The notes under the pieces were generated by a model. The model was not told the DNA's origin, did no database searches, and saw nothing but the letters and a program-made list of their open reading frames with translations. From NCBI RefSeq assembly GCF_900258435.1, contig NZ_LT992558.1, forward strand, positions 282,766 through 346,765: a DNA stretch of 64,000 nt. The letters run 5' to 3'. The number at the start of each line of letters is the position of its first letter. Position 1 is the stretch's first letter. Source of the DNA: Carnobacterium divergens (lineage in GTDB: Bacteria > Bacillota > Bacilli > Lactobacillales > Carnobacteriaceae). The position numbers and the translations under genes are program-made. Positions 8,448 to 20,823 of this stretch are shown here, piece by piece.

Positions 8448-8786
8448 TTAGTTTAACATTTTAGCTAGTTTTAGCACATGTGTTAAGCTCTTTTTGACTT
8501 CTTTTGTTGTCATTTTTGCAGCAGGAATCCGAGCAATTACAATAAAGTCTTTGTCTTGTTTTAAATTTGGCTTTAATTCTGTAATACTTTGTCTGATTTT
8601 ACGCTTAACTGCATTTCTAGTCACTGCATTTCCAACTTTTTTTCCAACGGACAGCCCCACTCTAAAATGAGCTTGCTCTTTTTTTTCTAACACATAAATC
8701 ACAAATTGGCGATTTGCTGTAGAAACTCCATTATGAAAAACTTTTTGGAAATCAGCTTCCTTTTTGACACGATAGGTCTTTCTCAT
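8448..8786 (-). CDS. rnpA: Ribonuclease P protein component
   Basis: Protein subunit of RNase P, which trims the 5' ends of tRNA precursors. The family motif [10 protein letters not shown] (variant of KRRxRE) and the start [17 protein letters not shown] are clear. The ATG at 8786 is chosen because GAGAGG lies just upstream; the frame is open to 8810 but that extension is not family-like. At 112 residues the length is normal. It is downstream of rpmH, with a terminator hairpin between them. Confidence 0.93.
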   Translation of the reverse strand: MRKTYRVKKEADFQKVFHNGVSTANRQFVIYVLEKKEQAHFRVGLSVGKKVGNAVTRNAVKRKIRQSITELKPNLKQDKDFIVIARIPAAKMTTKEVKKSLTHVLKLAKMLN

Positions 8787-8869
8787 AAAACAACCTCTCA
8801 TCTCTTGCATTTTTCTGAAAAAAAAAGATTTTTAGGTCTTTTTTTTAGATTTTTTATAAAATTTACTAA

Positions 8870-8900
8870 AGAAAAAAGACCACTGAGACGTTCAGTGATC
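8870..8900 (-). terminator. Attenuator-like terminator between rpmH and rnpA
   Basis: On the minus strand GATCACTGA pairs with TCAGTGGTC (one wobble) around a 5-base loop and is followed by CTTTTTTCTTT. The stem begins at the rpmH stop codon. This would end part of the rpmH transcripts and lower rnpA expression relative to the ribosomal protein. Confidence 0.75.
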
Positions 8901-9034
8901 TATGCAGACAATACGTTTCTTCCTTTACGGCGTCTACTTTGTAATACTCTACGTCCGTTTTTTGTACTCATACGTTTACGGAAACCGTGTACTTTTTGAC
9001 GTTTACGTTTTTTAGGTTGGTAAGTTCTTTTCAT
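8900..9034 (-). CDS. rpmH: 50S ribosomal protein L34
   Basis: The 44-codon gene encodes [20 protein letters not shown] followed by a typical L34 tail ending GRNVLSA. It is very basic and binds 23S rRNA. The start at 9034 has an AGGAGG-type RBS upstream on the minus strand; the stop is TAG at 8900-8902. It is the first gene to the left of the origin, as in most bacteria. Confidence 0.97.
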   Translation of the reverse strand: MKRTYQPKKRKRQKVHGFRKRMSTKNGRRVLQSRRRKGRNVLSA

Positions 9035-9692
9035 TCGTGATACACCTCCTGTAAAAACTATCTCTTAGTTGCTTCTAAATTTTATATCATCACAAGACAG
9101 TCTTGAATATTATAACGAAGATAAAATAGCCTTGTCAAGTACAACATGCCTATTTTTATTAACTCACTCAAATATAATAGCATAAATAGGCGTAATAAGA
9201 AACCTATTTTTAGAATATTTGTTGTAAAGTTGTGGATTTTTTTGTATCCCATTGTTTTAGAGGATTTTATTTTACTTAAAAAAAGGTCTTTTTCTTCTCT
9301 GAAATAAAATTTTAGTCTTCAAAAAAGAATCCACAATTCCGTTTTTTTATCCACAGCCTTGTAGAATAACTTTTTTTCGGTTTAAGTTAATAAAAAGATA
9401 TATTTCAGTTATCCACAATTCAACAACATGTGTATAGCAATTTTCCTATTTCCTGTTAACTTTGTGGATAACCCGTGGAACAATTGATATCAATAGACTT
9501 AACCCTTTATGTTTATCCACAATTAAAAATAAACTTGGAATTAAAAAAAGTTATCCACTGTATTTTTTAAGCTTGTGGATAACTTTTAAACACCTCATGA
9601 ATAAACTTTCAACAGATTCTAACTACTTGTGGAAAACTTTCCAATAAAATGCTAAAATAAAAAAGACACATTTATAAAGGAGGTTCATTTTT
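9035..9692. other. oriC, upstream DnaA-box cluster
   Basis: The non-coding stretch between rpmH and dnaA contains many DnaA boxes. Perfect TTATCCACA or its complement occurs at 9347-9355, 9409-9417, 9463-9471, 9513-9521 and 9574-9582. Near matches are at 9551-9559 (TTATCCACT), 9628-9636 (TGTGGAAAA) and possibly 9231-9239. AT-rich runs surround them. With the second cluster after dnaA this gives the bipartite origin known from Bacillus subtilis. The promoter of dnaA must also lie here and is probably autoregulated by DnaA. Confidence 0.92.
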
Positions 9693-11033
9693 GTGGATGA
9701 CTTACAGAACCTATGGAGCTACTTAAAGGAAAAGTTTAAAGAATCACTTTCCAAAGTCAGTTATGATACATGGATTGAAAGTGCACATCCAATTCGTATC
9801 ACTGACCAAAATATTATTATTGAAGTTCCTTCATCCTTACACAAAGAATACTGGGAAAATAATTTAGCCACTCGAATCGTTGAAAATATTTATGAATATT
9901 CGAGCCGTGAAATTTCACCATTATTTATCATTAAGAATGAACAAGATCCAAATGAAACAACTGTGCTTAGAAAAAGTGACTCTTTTGCAAAAAATTCACC
10001 CGTGCGAAAAGATGCTCAATTAAATGATAAGTATACATTTGATACCTTCGTTATTGGAAAAGGCAATCAAATGGCCCACGCAGCTGCCCTCGTTGTCGCT
10101 GAAGAACCAGGTACTATTTATAATCCTTTATTTTTCTATGGTGGTGTCGGCTTAGGCAAAACCCATTTAATGCATGCGATTGGTCACCAAATGTTGTTAA
10201 TCAATCCAGATGCAAAAGTAAAGTATGTCAGTAGCGAGACCTTTGCCAACGATTTTATCAATTCCATCCAAACTAAATCACAAGAGAAGTTCAGAAATGA
10301 ATACCGCAGTGTTGATTTATTATTAGTGGATGATATCCAGTTTTTTGCAGATAAAGAAGGAACACAAGAAGAATTTTTCCATACGTTTAATGCGCTTTAT
10401 GACGAACGTAAACAGATCGTTCTAACAAGTGATCGTTTGCCAAACGAAATTCCTAAATTACAAGAACGTCTTGTATCACGCTTTGCGTGGGGCTTGTCGG
10501 TTGACATTACGCCTCCTGATTTAGAAACACGAATTGCGATTTTACGCAAAAAAGCTAATGCAGAACGTTTAGAAATTCCAGGAGATACGTTAAGTTATAT
10601 CGCTGGTCAAATCGATTCAAATATTCGCGAACTTGAAGGAGCTTTAGTCCGGGTTCAAGCCTATGCGGCAATTGAAAGTCGTGATATTTCAACTAGTTTA
10701 GCTGCCGATGCGTTAAAGAGCATCATTCCTTCAGGTAAACCTGCCACTTTATCGATTTTAGAAATTCAAAGCACCGTTTGCAAATACTATCAAATTGCCT
10801 TAAGCGATTTAAAAGGAAAGAAACGAGTTAAGTCAATCGTTGTTCCTAGACAAATTGCAATGTATCTTTCAAGAGAGCTCACTTCTAATTCACTTCCAAA
10901 AATTGGAGCCGAATTTGGTGGCAAGGATCACACAACGGTGATTCATGCTTATGAAAAAATCGAACATGCTTTAACGAAGGATGAAGAATTGCGTCGTGAT
11001 ATTGAGGAAATCAAAAATAAATTAAAATCCTAA
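9693..11033 (+). CDS. dnaA: Chromosomal replication initiator DnaA
   Basis: AAA+ ATPase that binds DnaA boxes and opens the origin. The 446 residues show domain I ([22 protein letters not shown]), a short linker, Walker [10 protein letters not shown] (150-158), Walker [11 protein letters not shown] (209-218), and the C-terminal DNA-binding signature [14 protein letters not shown]. The start is GTG at 9693 with AAGGAGG at 9677-9683. Length is normal. DnaA boxes lie on both sides of the gene, consistent with autoregulation and a split origin. Confidence 0.98.
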   Translation: MDDLQNLWSYLKEKFKESLSKVSYDTWIESAHPIRITDQNIIIEVPSSLHKEYWENNLATRIVENIYEYSSREISPLFIIKNEQDPNETTVLRKSDSFAKNSPVRKDAQLNDKYTFDTFVIGKGNQMAHAAALVVAEEPGTIYNPLFFYGGVGLGKTHLMHAIGHQMLLINPDAKVKYVSSETFANDFINSIQTKSQEKFRNEYRSVDLLLVDDIQFFADKEGTQEEFFHTFNALYDERKQIVLTSDRLPNEIPKLQERLVSRFAWGLSVDITPPDLETRIAILRKKANAERLEIPGDTLSYIAGQIDSNIRELEGALVRVQAYAAIESRDISTSLAADALKSIIPSGKPATLSILEIQSTVCKYYQIALSDLKGKKRVKSIVVPRQIAMYLSRELTSNSLPKIGAEFGGKDHTTVIHAYEKIEHALTKDEELRRDIEEIKNKLKS

Positions 11034-11298
11034 TTTTTATAAATGGTATAAACAATTCTGAAATAATTAATTTTTTTATAGTTGGTATATCATTTTCTAG
11101 GCGAATTCCACTTATTATGCAAAAAAGGATTTGTGGATAACTTCTAAAGTTGTCTCGACTTTTTCCACAACTTATACACATGTGGAAAACTTAGTGTCTC
11201 TAAGGCTCCTTATTCTTTTCCACAGTATTAACAGGCCCTACTACTATTACTATCTTATTTATTAAATAAATTAAACTAATTTTGGAGGTACAATTAAA
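11034..11298 (+). other. oriC, downstream part with unwinding element
   Basis: Between dnaA and dnaN are DnaA boxes at 11132-11140 (TGTGGATAA), 11161-11169 and 11216-11224 (TTTTCCACA), 11172-11180 (TTATACACA) and 11181-11189 (TGTGGAAAA). After the last box come a short GC-rich GGCCC (11234-11238) and a run of DnaA-trios, CTACTACTATTACTATC (11238-11254), then pure AT DNA. This order (box, GC cluster, trios) is the basal unwinding system described for B. subtilis oriC. Duplex opening is therefore expected at about 11240-11290. Confidence 0.85.
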
Positions 11299-12441
11299 AT
11301 GAAATTTTCAATTAAACGAAGTGAATTTTTAAAAAGTTTAGCTGATGTACAAAGAGCTATTTCATCAAGAACAACCATTCCAATTTTGACTGGGATTAAA
11401 ATTCAAGCTTCTGAAGAAGGCTTAACGTTAACCGGAAGTGATTCTGATATTTCCATTGAAGCCTTTATTCCTGTCGAAGATGAAAAAAATAATTTAACCA
11501 TCGATCAAGCAGGTAGCATTGTCTTGCAAGCACGTTTCTTTAGTGAAATTGTAAAAAAACTTCCTGATGAAATGATGCAAATTGAAGTTCTTGACCATTT
11601 CCAAACGTTAATTACTTCTGCAAATGCTTCTTTTACAGTTAATGGATTAGATGCAAATAACTATCCACATTTGCCAGTCATCGATACGCAAGAAACCTTT
11701 TCGTTGCCAATTAATTTATTTAAACAAGTTATTGGACAAACGGTTATTGCTATTTCAACTCATGAAAGTCGCCCTATTTTAACGGGGGTTAATATGGTCA
11801 TTGAAAATGGCAAATTGCTAGCAGTGGCTACCGACAGTCATCGTTTAAGTCAACGAATTATTCCACTTGAAGTAAGCTCAGCATTAGCAGATCAAAAATA
11901 CAACATTATCATTCCAGGAAAAAGTTTGATTGAATTGTCAAGAACGTTAGATGAACGTCATGAAAACATTGAAATGATGATTACAGAAAATCAAGTTTTA
12001 TTTAAAACTGAAAATATGTATTTCTATTCTCGCTTGTTAGAAGGGTATTACCCAGATACAGCTCGTTTGATTCCTGAATCTGCTGCAACAGAAATTGTTT
12101 TTAACGCAAGCTCATTATTAGGTTCCATTGAACGCGCGTCATTGCTATCTCACGAAGGAAAAAATAACGTTGTTAAAATTTCAATTTCACCTGAATTAGT
12201 TGAGATTTCTGGAAATTCGCCAGATGTTGGGAATGTAAAAGAAGAATTAGCTTATATTTCAGTTGAAGGTGAGTCGATTGATTTATCGTTCAATCCAGAT
12301 TATATGAAAGATGCTTTAAGAACTTTTGGTCAAACGGATATCCGAATTAAATTTACATCACCTGTTCGTCCCTTTATTTTGGTTCCAAGTGAAGACAATC
12401 AGAACTTTATCCAATTGATTACTCCAGTTCGTACATTTTAA
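11299..12441 (+). CDS. dnaN: DNA polymerase III sliding clamp (beta)
   Basis: Ring-shaped dimer that tethers the replicative polymerase to DNA. The 380-residue protein starts MKFSIKRSEFLKSLADVQRAIS and ends with the conserved clamp tail FILVPSEDNQNFIQLITPVRTF; the hydrophobic client-binding pocket is formed near this C-terminus. RBS TTGGAGG precedes the ATG. Its position after dnaA and before yaaA-recF is the standard origin order. A terminator-like hairpin follows, so the next operon uses its own promoter. Confidence 0.97.
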   Translation: MKFSIKRSEFLKSLADVQRAISSRTTIPILTGIKIQASEEGLTLTGSDSDISIEAFIPVEDEKNNLTIDQAGSIVLQARFFSEIVKKLPDEMMQIEVLDHFQTLITSANASFTVNGLDANNYPHLPVIDTQETFSLPINLFKQVIGQTVIAISTHESRPILTGVNMVIENGKLLAVATDSHRLSQRIIPLEVSSALADQKYNIIIPGKSLIELSRTLDERHENIEMMITENQVLFKTENMYFYSRLLEGYYPDTARLIPESAATEIVFNASSLLGSIERASLLSHEGKNNVVKISISPELVEISGNSPDVGNVKEELAYISVEGESIDLSFNPDYMKDALRTFGQTDIRIKFTSPVRPFILVPSEDNQNFIQLITPVRTF

Positions 12442-12449
12442 AAATAATT

Positions 12450-12494
12450 AAAAATCTTCATTTTCTGAATTTTTATTTGGAAAATGGGGATTTT
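12450..12494 (+). terminator. Terminator after dnaN
   Basis: AAATCTTCATTTTC (12452-12465) pairs with GAAAATGGGGATTT (12480-12493) through two G-T wobbles, and a T-run follows. Moderately strong. Confidence 0.6.
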
Positions 12495-12613
12495 TTACAT
12501 ATCATCAATTAAAATAGCCCTTATTTTTCGTTTTAAGCTTTTTTTGATGGTTTAAGGTCTTTTTGAGTTTTTCGAACAAAATGCGAATAACCTATGAAAA
12601 TTCCCTAATTTAT

Positions 12614-12642
12614 TTGTAAAGTCGTTAAAAAAAGAGTATAAT
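12614..12642 (+). promoter_or_regulatory. Promoter of yaaA-recF-gyrB-gyrA
   Basis: TTGTAA (12614-12619) and a consensus TATAAT (12637-12642) are 17 bases apart. Transcription should start near 12649, which leaves a 5' UTR of about 70 bases containing a stable hairpin. Confidence 0.75.
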
Positions 12643-12666
12643 GTTCTTATACAGATTAAAAAAATT

Positions 12667-12691
12667 GCGTGGATTGGCAGACCATCCACGC
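12667..12691 (+). repeat. Perfect hairpin in yaaA 5' UTR
   Basis: GCGTGGAT (12667-12674) pairs perfectly with ATCCACGC (12684-12691) around a 9-base loop, followed by TTATTTTATT. It could be a weak attenuator or a 5' stabilizer for the gyrase operon mRNA. Its presence argues against the GTG at 12669 being the yaaA start. Confidence 0.55.
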
Positions 12692-12719
12692 TTATTTTAT
12701 TGAAAAGCAGGTGAATCAA

Positions 12720-12961
12720 GTGAAACAAGCCGTTTTAATTGATAGTGAATTCATTACACTGGGCAAACTTTTAAAGCATATCGATGTAATTAGCAGTGGT
12801 GGGATGGCAAAGTGGTATTTAGCTGAGCACACTGTTTTATTGGATAATGAAATTGAAAATCGTCGAGGAAAGAAAATTTATCCAGGATCAGTAGTTGAAA
12901 TTCCAGAAGTCGGCAGCTTTTTTGTACAATCAGAAAAAGTGACGACCGAGGAAGAACTGTA

Positions 12962-12962
<1 letters not shown>
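12720..12962 (+). CDS. yaaA: S4-domain RNA-binding protein YaaA/RlbA
   Basis: Small S4-domain protein conserved between dnaN and recF in Firmicutes; the B. subtilis homologue is linked to ribosome assembly. The 80 residues contain the S4 fold: ITLGKLLKHIDVISSGGMAKWYL, then IENRRGKKIYPGSVVEI. The GTG at 12720 with CAGGTG upstream matches the family start; the reading frame is open to a GTG at 12669, which lies in a 5' UTR hairpin. The stop codon overlaps the recF start by one base (TAATG), so translation is probably coupled. Confidence 0.85.
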
Positions 12963-16023
<3,061 letters not shown>

Positions 16024-16038
16024 GGATAGAAAAAGATA

Positions 16039-16066
16039 TTGGCTGTTAGTTAGCAGCCAATTTTTC
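16039..16066 (+). terminator. Terminator-like hairpin between gyrB and gyrA
   Basis: TTGGCTG (16039-16045) pairs perfectly with CAGCCAA (16054-16060) around an 8-base loop, followed by TTTTTCTC. The gyrA RBS follows directly. This can act as a partial terminator that tunes the GyrA to GyrB ratio. Confidence 0.65.
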
Positions 16067-16087
16067 TCACAAGGAGGATTTTAACGA

Positions 16088-18574
16088 ATGGCTGAGGAAT
16101 TTAAAGAGAAGATTGCACAAAAAAATCTGACAGAAGAAATGCGTACCTCGTTTTTAGATTATGCAATGAGTGTAATCGTAGCGCGTGCGTTGCCAGATGT
16201 TAGAGATGGGATGAAACCCGTTCATCGTCGTATTTTATATGGGATGAACGAACTTGGAGTAACACCTGATAAGGCCTATAAAAAATCAGCTCGTATTGTC
16301 GGAGACGTTATGGGGAAATATCATCCACATGGCGATAGTGCGATTTATGAATCAATGGTACGGATGGCTCAACCCTTTAGTTATCGTAGTACCTTAGTTG
16401 ACGGACACGGAAACTTTGGTTCTGTCGATGGTGATGGTGCCGCTGCGATGCGTTATACCGAAGCAAGAATGTCTAAAATTGCTGTTGAAATGTTACGTGA
16501 TATCAATAAAAATACAGTTGATTATCAAGATAACTATGATGGCTCGGAACGTGAACCAGAAGTGCTACCAGCACGTTTTCCTAACCTTTTAGTCAATGGT
16601 GCAACAGGGATTGCGGTTGGGATGGCAACGAATATTCCGCCACATAATTTATCAGAAGTTATTTCTGCGTTGCATATTTTGATGAACGACCCAGATGCAA
16701 CAACAGCCGATTTGATGGAAGTGTTACCTGGACCTGATTTCCCAACTGGTGGATTGGTCATGGGTAAATCTGGCATTAGACGCGCATATGAGACTGGTAG
16801 AGGCTCGATTATGATTCGTGCTAAGGTTGATGTCGAAATACGTAAAAATGGCAAGGAACGCATTATAGTGAACGAATTGCCTTATATGGTCAACAAAGCT
16901 AAATTAGTTGAGCGTATTGCGGAACTAGCTCGTGAAAAACGAATTGAAGGTATTACCGATTTAACTGATGAGTCCGATCGTGATGGTATGCGTGTGGTTA
17001 TCGATGTTAGACGTGATGTGAGTGCAAGTGTTGTTTTGAATAATTTATACAAATTGACACCAATGCAAACTTCTTTTGGTTTTAATATGCTAGCGATTGT
17101 TAACGGTGTCCCAAAAGTATTGAGTTTAAAATCCATTTTAACCCACTACTTAGAGCATCAAGAAATCGTTATTCGTCGTCGTACTCAATTTGATAAACAA
17201 AAAGCTGAAGCAAGAGCTCATATTCTCGAAGGTTTACGAATTGCGTTAGACCACATCGATGAAATCATTAAAATTATTCGCGGTTCAAAAACGGGTGATG
17301 TGGCTAAAACAGAATTAATCGAGCGTTTCGGTTTATCTGATAAACAAGCACAAGCAATTTTAGATATGCGAATGGTTCGTTTAACTGGTTTGGAACGTGA
17401 AAAAATTGAAGCTGAATACAATGACTTAATTGAATTAATTACAGATTTGGCAGATATTTTAGGAAGCAGTCAACGAATTCATACGATTATTGAAACAGAA
17501 CTACTAGAAATTCAAGAAAAATATGGCGATCCTCGTCGTACAGAATTGCTTGTAGGAGAAGTTCTTAGTCTAGAAGATGAAGACCTGATTGAAGAAGAAG
17601 ATATCGTAATTACTTTGACTCATAATGGCTACATCAAACGTTTGCCAAACAATGAATTCAGAGCGCAACGTCGTGGTGGGCGTGGTGTTCAAGGAATGGG
17701 GATGCACGATGATGATTTCATCGAAAATCTTGTTTCTTGTTCAACACATGATACGTTATTATTCTTTACCAATAACGGAAAAGTATATCGTGCCAAAGGC
17801 TATGAAATTCCTGAATACGGCCGTACAGCTAAAGGAATTCCAGCAATCAACTTACTAGGAATTGATTCTGGCGAAAAAATCCAAGCGATTATCAACGTTA
17901 AAGGAAAATCAGAAGAGGACACCTATCTATTCTTTACAACTCTTAAAGGTGTTGTAAAACGTACATCAGTAAGTGCCTTTTCTAATATTCGTAGCAACGG
18001 ACTAAAAGCGATTGTCTTACGCGAAGACGATGAATTGATGAATGTTTGTGTAACCAACGGCGAACAAAATGTGATTATCGGAACTCATTTAGGCTATGCG
18101 GTTAGTTTCGATGAAAACACAGTTCGTGATATGGGACGAAGCGCAAGCGGTGTTCGTGGAATTCGTTTACGTGAAGATGATTATGTTGTTGGAATGGACG
18201 TTTTAAAAGCTGACTCAGAAGTATTAGTAATTACTGAAAATGGTTACGGAAAACGTACTAAAGCTAGCGAATATCCAATTAAAGGTCGTGGCGGTAAAGG
18301 AATCAAGACAGCTAACATTACCGAGAAAAACGGTAAATTAGCAGGCTTGACAACTGTTAATGGAGACGAAGACATCATGTTGATAACAAACACAGGTGTC
18401 ATTATCCGTTTCGAAGTAGACTCAGTGTCACAAACCGGTCGTGCAACATTAGGTGTTCGTTTGATTCGTGTTGGGGAAGACGCAATCGTGTCAACAATGG
18501 CTAAAGTGGAAGCAGAACCAATTGAAGAGGAAACTGCAACAGAAGAAAAACCTGTTCAAAATGATGAAGCTTAA
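16088..18574 (+). CDS. gyrA: DNA gyrase subunit A
   Basis: Breakage-reunion subunit of gyrase. The 828-residue protein has the winged-helix domain with active-site Tyr123 in [10 protein letters not shown] and the quinolone pocket [12 protein letters not shown] with Ser84 and Glu88 intact, so no classical resistance change is seen there. The C-terminal beta-pinwheel contains the GyrA-box [12 protein letters not shown] and repeated GRGGKG-like turns. The tail is acidic, as usual. RBS AAGGAGG precedes the ATG. Confidence 0.97.
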   Translation: MAEEFKEKIAQKNLTEEMRTSFLDYAMSVIVARALPDVRDGMKPVHRRILYGMNELGVTPDKAYKKSARIVGDVMGKYHPHGDSAIYESMVRMAQPFSYRSTLVDGHGNFGSVDGDGAAAMRYTEARMSKIAVEMLRDINKNTVDYQDNYDGSEREPEVLPARFPNLLVNGATGIAVGMATNIPPHNLSEVISALHILMNDPDATTADLMEVLPGPDFPTGGLVMGKSGIRRAYETGRGSIMIRAKVDVEIRKNGKERIIVNELPYMVNKAKLVERIAELAREKRIEGITDLTDESDRDGMRVVIDVRRDVSASVVLNNLYKLTPMQTSFGFNMLAIVNGVPKVLSLKSILTHYLEHQEIVIRRRTQFDKQKAEARAHILEGLRIALDHIDEIIKIIRGSKTGDVAKTELIERFGLSDKQAQAILDMRMVRLTGLEREKIEAEYNDLIELITDLADILGSSQRIHTIIETELLEIQEKYGDPRRTELLVGEVLSLEDEDLIEEEDIVITLTHNGYIKRLPNNEFRAQRRGGRGVQGMGMHDDDFIENLVSCSTHDTLLFFTNNGKVYRAKGYEIPEYGRTAKGIPAINLLGIDSGEKIQAIINVKGKSEEDTYLFFTTLKGVVKRTSVSAFSNIRSNGLKAIVLREDDELMNVCVTNGEQNVIIGTHLGYAVSFDENTVRDMGRSASGVRGIRLREDDYVVGMDVLKADSEVLVITENGYGKRTKASEYPIKGRGGKGIKTANITEKNGKLAGLTTVNGDEDIMLITNTGVIIRFEVDSVSQTGRATLGVRLIRVGEDAIVSTMAKVEAEPIEEETATEEKPVQNDEA

Positions 18575-18603
18575 CCAAAGGATCTATAAATAAATGTTTT
18601 TTT

Positions 18604-18656
18604 AATCAGGCTAGTTGTTTTCTGTGTTTTGCAGGAGATAATTAGCCTGATTTTTA
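18604..18656 (+). terminator. Terminator after gyrA
   Basis: AATCAGGCTA (18604-18613) and TAGCCTGATT (18643-18652) are perfect complements, followed by TTTTATT. The loop is long (29 bases). Confidence 0.6.
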
Positions 18657-18683
18657 TTAAGTTTTTATGAAATGAATAAAGAA

Positions 18684-18707
18684 CAAAAAAAACCCCCAGA
18701 AGGAGGG
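18684..18707 (-). terminator. Terminator of the GNAT gene
   Basis: On the minus strand CCTCC pairs with GGGGG around a TTCT loop and is followed by eight T residues. It faces the gyrA terminator. Confidence 0.6.
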
Positions 18708-18746
18708 CATTTACATCGTCCTCATTATTTTGAAATGAAACTATTT

Positions 18747-19199
18747 TTAATCATTTTGTAAATCATATGCCATCATTATGCCCTCATTGGAGGTTACAAA
18801 TCCATTTTTTTTATAAAAATTTGATGCCTGTTCTCCTCCAGTAATCAAAAAAATTCTATTAATCTTCTCATCCTTCATTACGTTAGCAATAAAAATTAAC
18901 AAATTTTTACCAATGCCCGCTCCTTGTAAAGCAGGAGTAACATTAAATTCATCAATACAAAATTGACTCCAATTGTTGTAGTAGTAATCAATTCTACCTA
19001 AACACATTGCAATAATTTCATTATTTTTCTCCACTACATAACCTCTAGAATTAAAGCCACTCATTGTAGCTTCAATTCTAAGAAGAGCATCTTTTTTCGT
19101 CCATGTATTATTCCAAGGCGCACCATTATACGCAGCCATTAAAATAGTTGCACATACAGAAAAATCTTCATTTTTTATCTTTCTAAAACTTATGGTCAT
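18747..19199 (-). CDS. GNAT-family N-acetyltransferase
   Basis: A 150-residue single-domain acetyl-CoA-dependent acyltransferase. The fold is read from ISFRKIKNEDFSVCATILMAAYN at the start, the acetyl-CoA pyrophosphate loop QGAGIGKNLL, and a C-terminal NFYKKNGFV motif. The substrate is not recognisable. It is a single minus-strand gene between the gyrase operon and rpsF, against the direction of its neighbours, with its own terminator. That position and orientation suggest a later insertion, but no mobile element or repeat marks its ends. Confidence 0.8.
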   Translation of the reverse strand: MTISFRKIKNEDFSVCATILMAAYNGAPWNNTWTKKDALLRIEATMSGFNSRGYVVEKNNEIIAMCLGRIDYYYNNWSQFCIDEFNVTPALQGAGIGKNLLIFIANVMKDEKINRIFLITGGEQASNFYKKNGFVTSNEGIMMAYDLQND

Positions 19200-19545
19200 A
19201 ACTAGTTCTCCTTAATAGTTAATTTTTATAAATTATCATAACACATAAATTTACCGAATCCGTCACCTGATCTTCCTAATTTAAATAACTAATTTTAATT
19301 CTAGTTCCATCAATTAGTAATTTCTGAAGTATCGGCCTTTTTAGGCTAATCTAAAAAAGAGTAAAGAATAGAAAAAACAAAATTAAAAAACATGAGGTAT
19401 CTAATTCAGCTTGATGGATAAAAAACATTGACACATATCCTTGGAAATGGTACACTTATTGGACGTGAGTAATCTATTTATAGAATGCTCTCCTTGCTCT
19501 TTTTACTAAAAAAAGAGCCAAAGTCCACAAGGAGGTGACAGTCAG
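19200..19545 (+). promoter_or_regulatory. rpsF promoter and leader
   Basis: The gap holds a strong promoter, TTGACA (19428-19433), 17 bases, TACACT (19451-19456), so the transcript should begin near 19462 with GGACGTGAG. In the leader, GGAC (19461-19464) can pair with GTCC (19523-19526), enclosing a hairpin GCTCTTTTT (19496-19504) with AAAAAAAGAGC (19508-19518), just before the RBS AAGGAGGTG. This could be a binding site for the S6-S18 pair, which is known to autoregulate rpsF operons; here that is inference. I see no gene between 19200 and 19427. Confidence 0.55.
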
Positions 19546-19845
19546 ATGAGTCAAACAGCAAAATACGAAATTATGTACATTATCCGTCCGAACATTGAAG
19601 AGGCAGCTAAAGCAGCTGTTGTTGAACGCTTCGATACTATCTTAAAAGATAATGGCGCTGAAGTGATCGAATCTAAAGACTGGGCGAAACGCCGTTTAGC
19701 TTACGAAATTAAAGATTTCCGCGAGGGAATTTATCATATCGTGAAGTTAACTGCAACTGATGCAGCGGCTATCAATGAATTTGATCGTCTAGCTAAGATT
19801 AGCGATGACATTATTCGTCATATGGTAATTAGAGAAGAAGTTTAA
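19546..19845 (+). CDS. rpsF: 30S ribosomal protein S6
   Basis: The 99-residue protein starts [20 protein letters not shown] and contains [20 protein letters not shown], the conserved S6 core that binds S18 on the small subunit. AAGGAGGTG lies upstream. It is the first gene of the operon rpsF-ssb-rpsR, the usual order. A near-parS sequence lies in the gap before ssb. Confidence 0.97.
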   Translation: MSQTAKYEIMYIIRPNIEEAAKAAVVERFDTILKDNGAEVIESKDWAKRRLAYEIKDFREGIYHIVKLTATDAAAINEFDRLAKISDDIIRHMVIREEV

Positions 19846-19854
19846 ACTTAAAAT

Positions 19855-19870
19855 TGTTTCACATGAAACA
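19855..19870. promoter_or_regulatory. parS-like site between rpsF and ssb
   Basis: TGTTTCACATGAAACA matches the Firmicute parS consensus TGTTNCACGTGAAACA at 14 of 15 defined bases; the central G is an A. It could still be bound by ParB/Spo0J. Confidence 0.6.
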
Positions 19871-19897
19871 TTTTAAGAAAGAAAGGAGCTTAAAAAG

Positions 19898-20473
19898 ATG
19901 ATTAATAGAGTTGTTTTAGTTGGAAGATTAACTAAAGATGCTGATTTGCGATATACTTCAAATGGCGCAGCGGTTGCTTCATTTACAGTTGCGGTGAATA
20001 GACAATTTACGAACCAAAGCGGTGAAAGAGAAGCTGATTTTATCAACTGTGTTGCTTGGAGAAAAACTGCTGAAACTCTAGCTAATTTTACCCGAAAAGG
20101 TTCTTTAGTTGGTGTGGAAGGCCGTATTCAAACGCGTTCTTATGATAATCAACAAGGGCAACGTGTATACGTTACTGAAGTTGTTGTTGATACGTTCTCA
20201 TTATTAGAATCAAAATCTGTTAGTGAACAACGTCAAAGTCATGATGGAAATAGTAGCGCTCCTACAACCAATCAAAATACTAGTTATTCTGGTGGAAGTA
20301 GTAGCAACAACCAATACCAAAGTGGTGGTTATCAACAAAATTCAGCTAATAATAGCACGAATAATCAATCAACAGCTCCTAAACAACAATATCAAAATTT
20401 CGAGAGAAATGATGATCCATTTGCAACAAGTGGACAACAAATTGATATCTCAGATGATGATTTACCATTCTAA
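19898..20473 (+). CDS. ssb: Single-stranded DNA-binding protein
   Basis: Tetrameric OB-fold protein that coats single-stranded DNA in replication and repair. The 191 residues have an N-terminal OB domain ([20 protein letters not shown] to about residue 106), a Q/N/S-rich flexible linker (about 107-180) and the acidic tip ISDDDLPF that recruits partner proteins. This is the essential SSB, placed between rpsF and rpsR. RBS AAAGGAG is 8 bases upstream. Confidence 0.97.
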   Translation: MINRVVLVGRLTKDADLRYTSNGAAVASFTVAVNRQFTNQSGEREADFINCVAWRKTAETLANFTRKGSLVGVEGRIQTRSYDNQQGQRVYVTEVVVDTFSLLESKSVSEQRQSHDGNSSAPTTNQNTSYSGGSSSNNQYQSGGYQQNSANNSTNNQSTAPKQQYQNFERNDDPFATSGQQIDISDDDLPF

Positions 20474-20513
20474 TATAAAATTAGTTTGGAAAATGAAAAG
20501 GAGGATTTAAATA

Positions 20514-20750
20514 ATGGCTCAACAACGCAGAGGCGGACGTAAGCGCCGTAAAGTTTGTTATTTTACAGCAAACCACATTGACCATATCGATTACAAAGAT
20601 ACTGAACTATTAAAACGTTTTATCTCTGAAAGAGGAAAAATTTTACCTCGTCGTGTTACTGGTACTTGTGCTAAACACCAACGTAAATTAACAATTGCTA
20701 TCAAACGTTCTCGTATTATGGGATTATTACCATTCGTAACAGCTGAATAG
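20514..20750 (+). CDS. rpsR: 30S ribosomal protein S18
   Basis: The 78-residue basic protein contains [20 protein letters not shown] and [21 protein letters not shown], diagnostic of S18; it pairs with S6 on the platform of the small subunit. The RBS AAGGAGG is present. A perfect UUCG-loop terminator follows, ending the rpsF-ssb-rpsR operon. Confidence 0.97.
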   Translation: MAQQRRGGRKRRKVCYFTANHIDHIDYKDTELLKRFISERGKILPRRVTGTCAKHQRKLTIAIKRSRIMGLLPFVTAE

Positions 20751-20760
20751 TAGATAAATA

Positions 20761-20794
20761 AAAAAAGCCGTGATTTCGATCACGGCTTTTTTTT
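20761..20794 (+). terminator. Terminator after rpsR
   Basis: AAGCCGTGAT and ATCACGGCTT form a perfect 10-base stem with a TTCG loop, followed by a run of T. Very strong. Confidence 0.93.
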
Positions 20795-20807
20795 TATAAA
20801 ATTATTA

Positions 20808-20823
20808 TGTTTCACGTGAAACA
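20808..20823. promoter_or_regulatory. parS site, perfect consensus
   Basis: TGTTTCACGTGAAACA is an exact match to the parS consensus TGTTNCACGTGAAACA bound by ParB/Spo0J. It lies about 11 kb from oriC, between rpsR and gdpP, as expected for origin-proximal centromere sites that load SMC. Confidence 0.92.

Noticed and set aside
8706..8999. 97-codon plus-strand frame across rnpA and rpmH
   Set aside because: It is antisense to two certain genes and crosses their terminator; no RBS.
9462..9647. 61-codon plus-strand frame in oriC
   Set aside because: It is made of DnaA boxes and has no ribosome binding site; chance frame in the origin.
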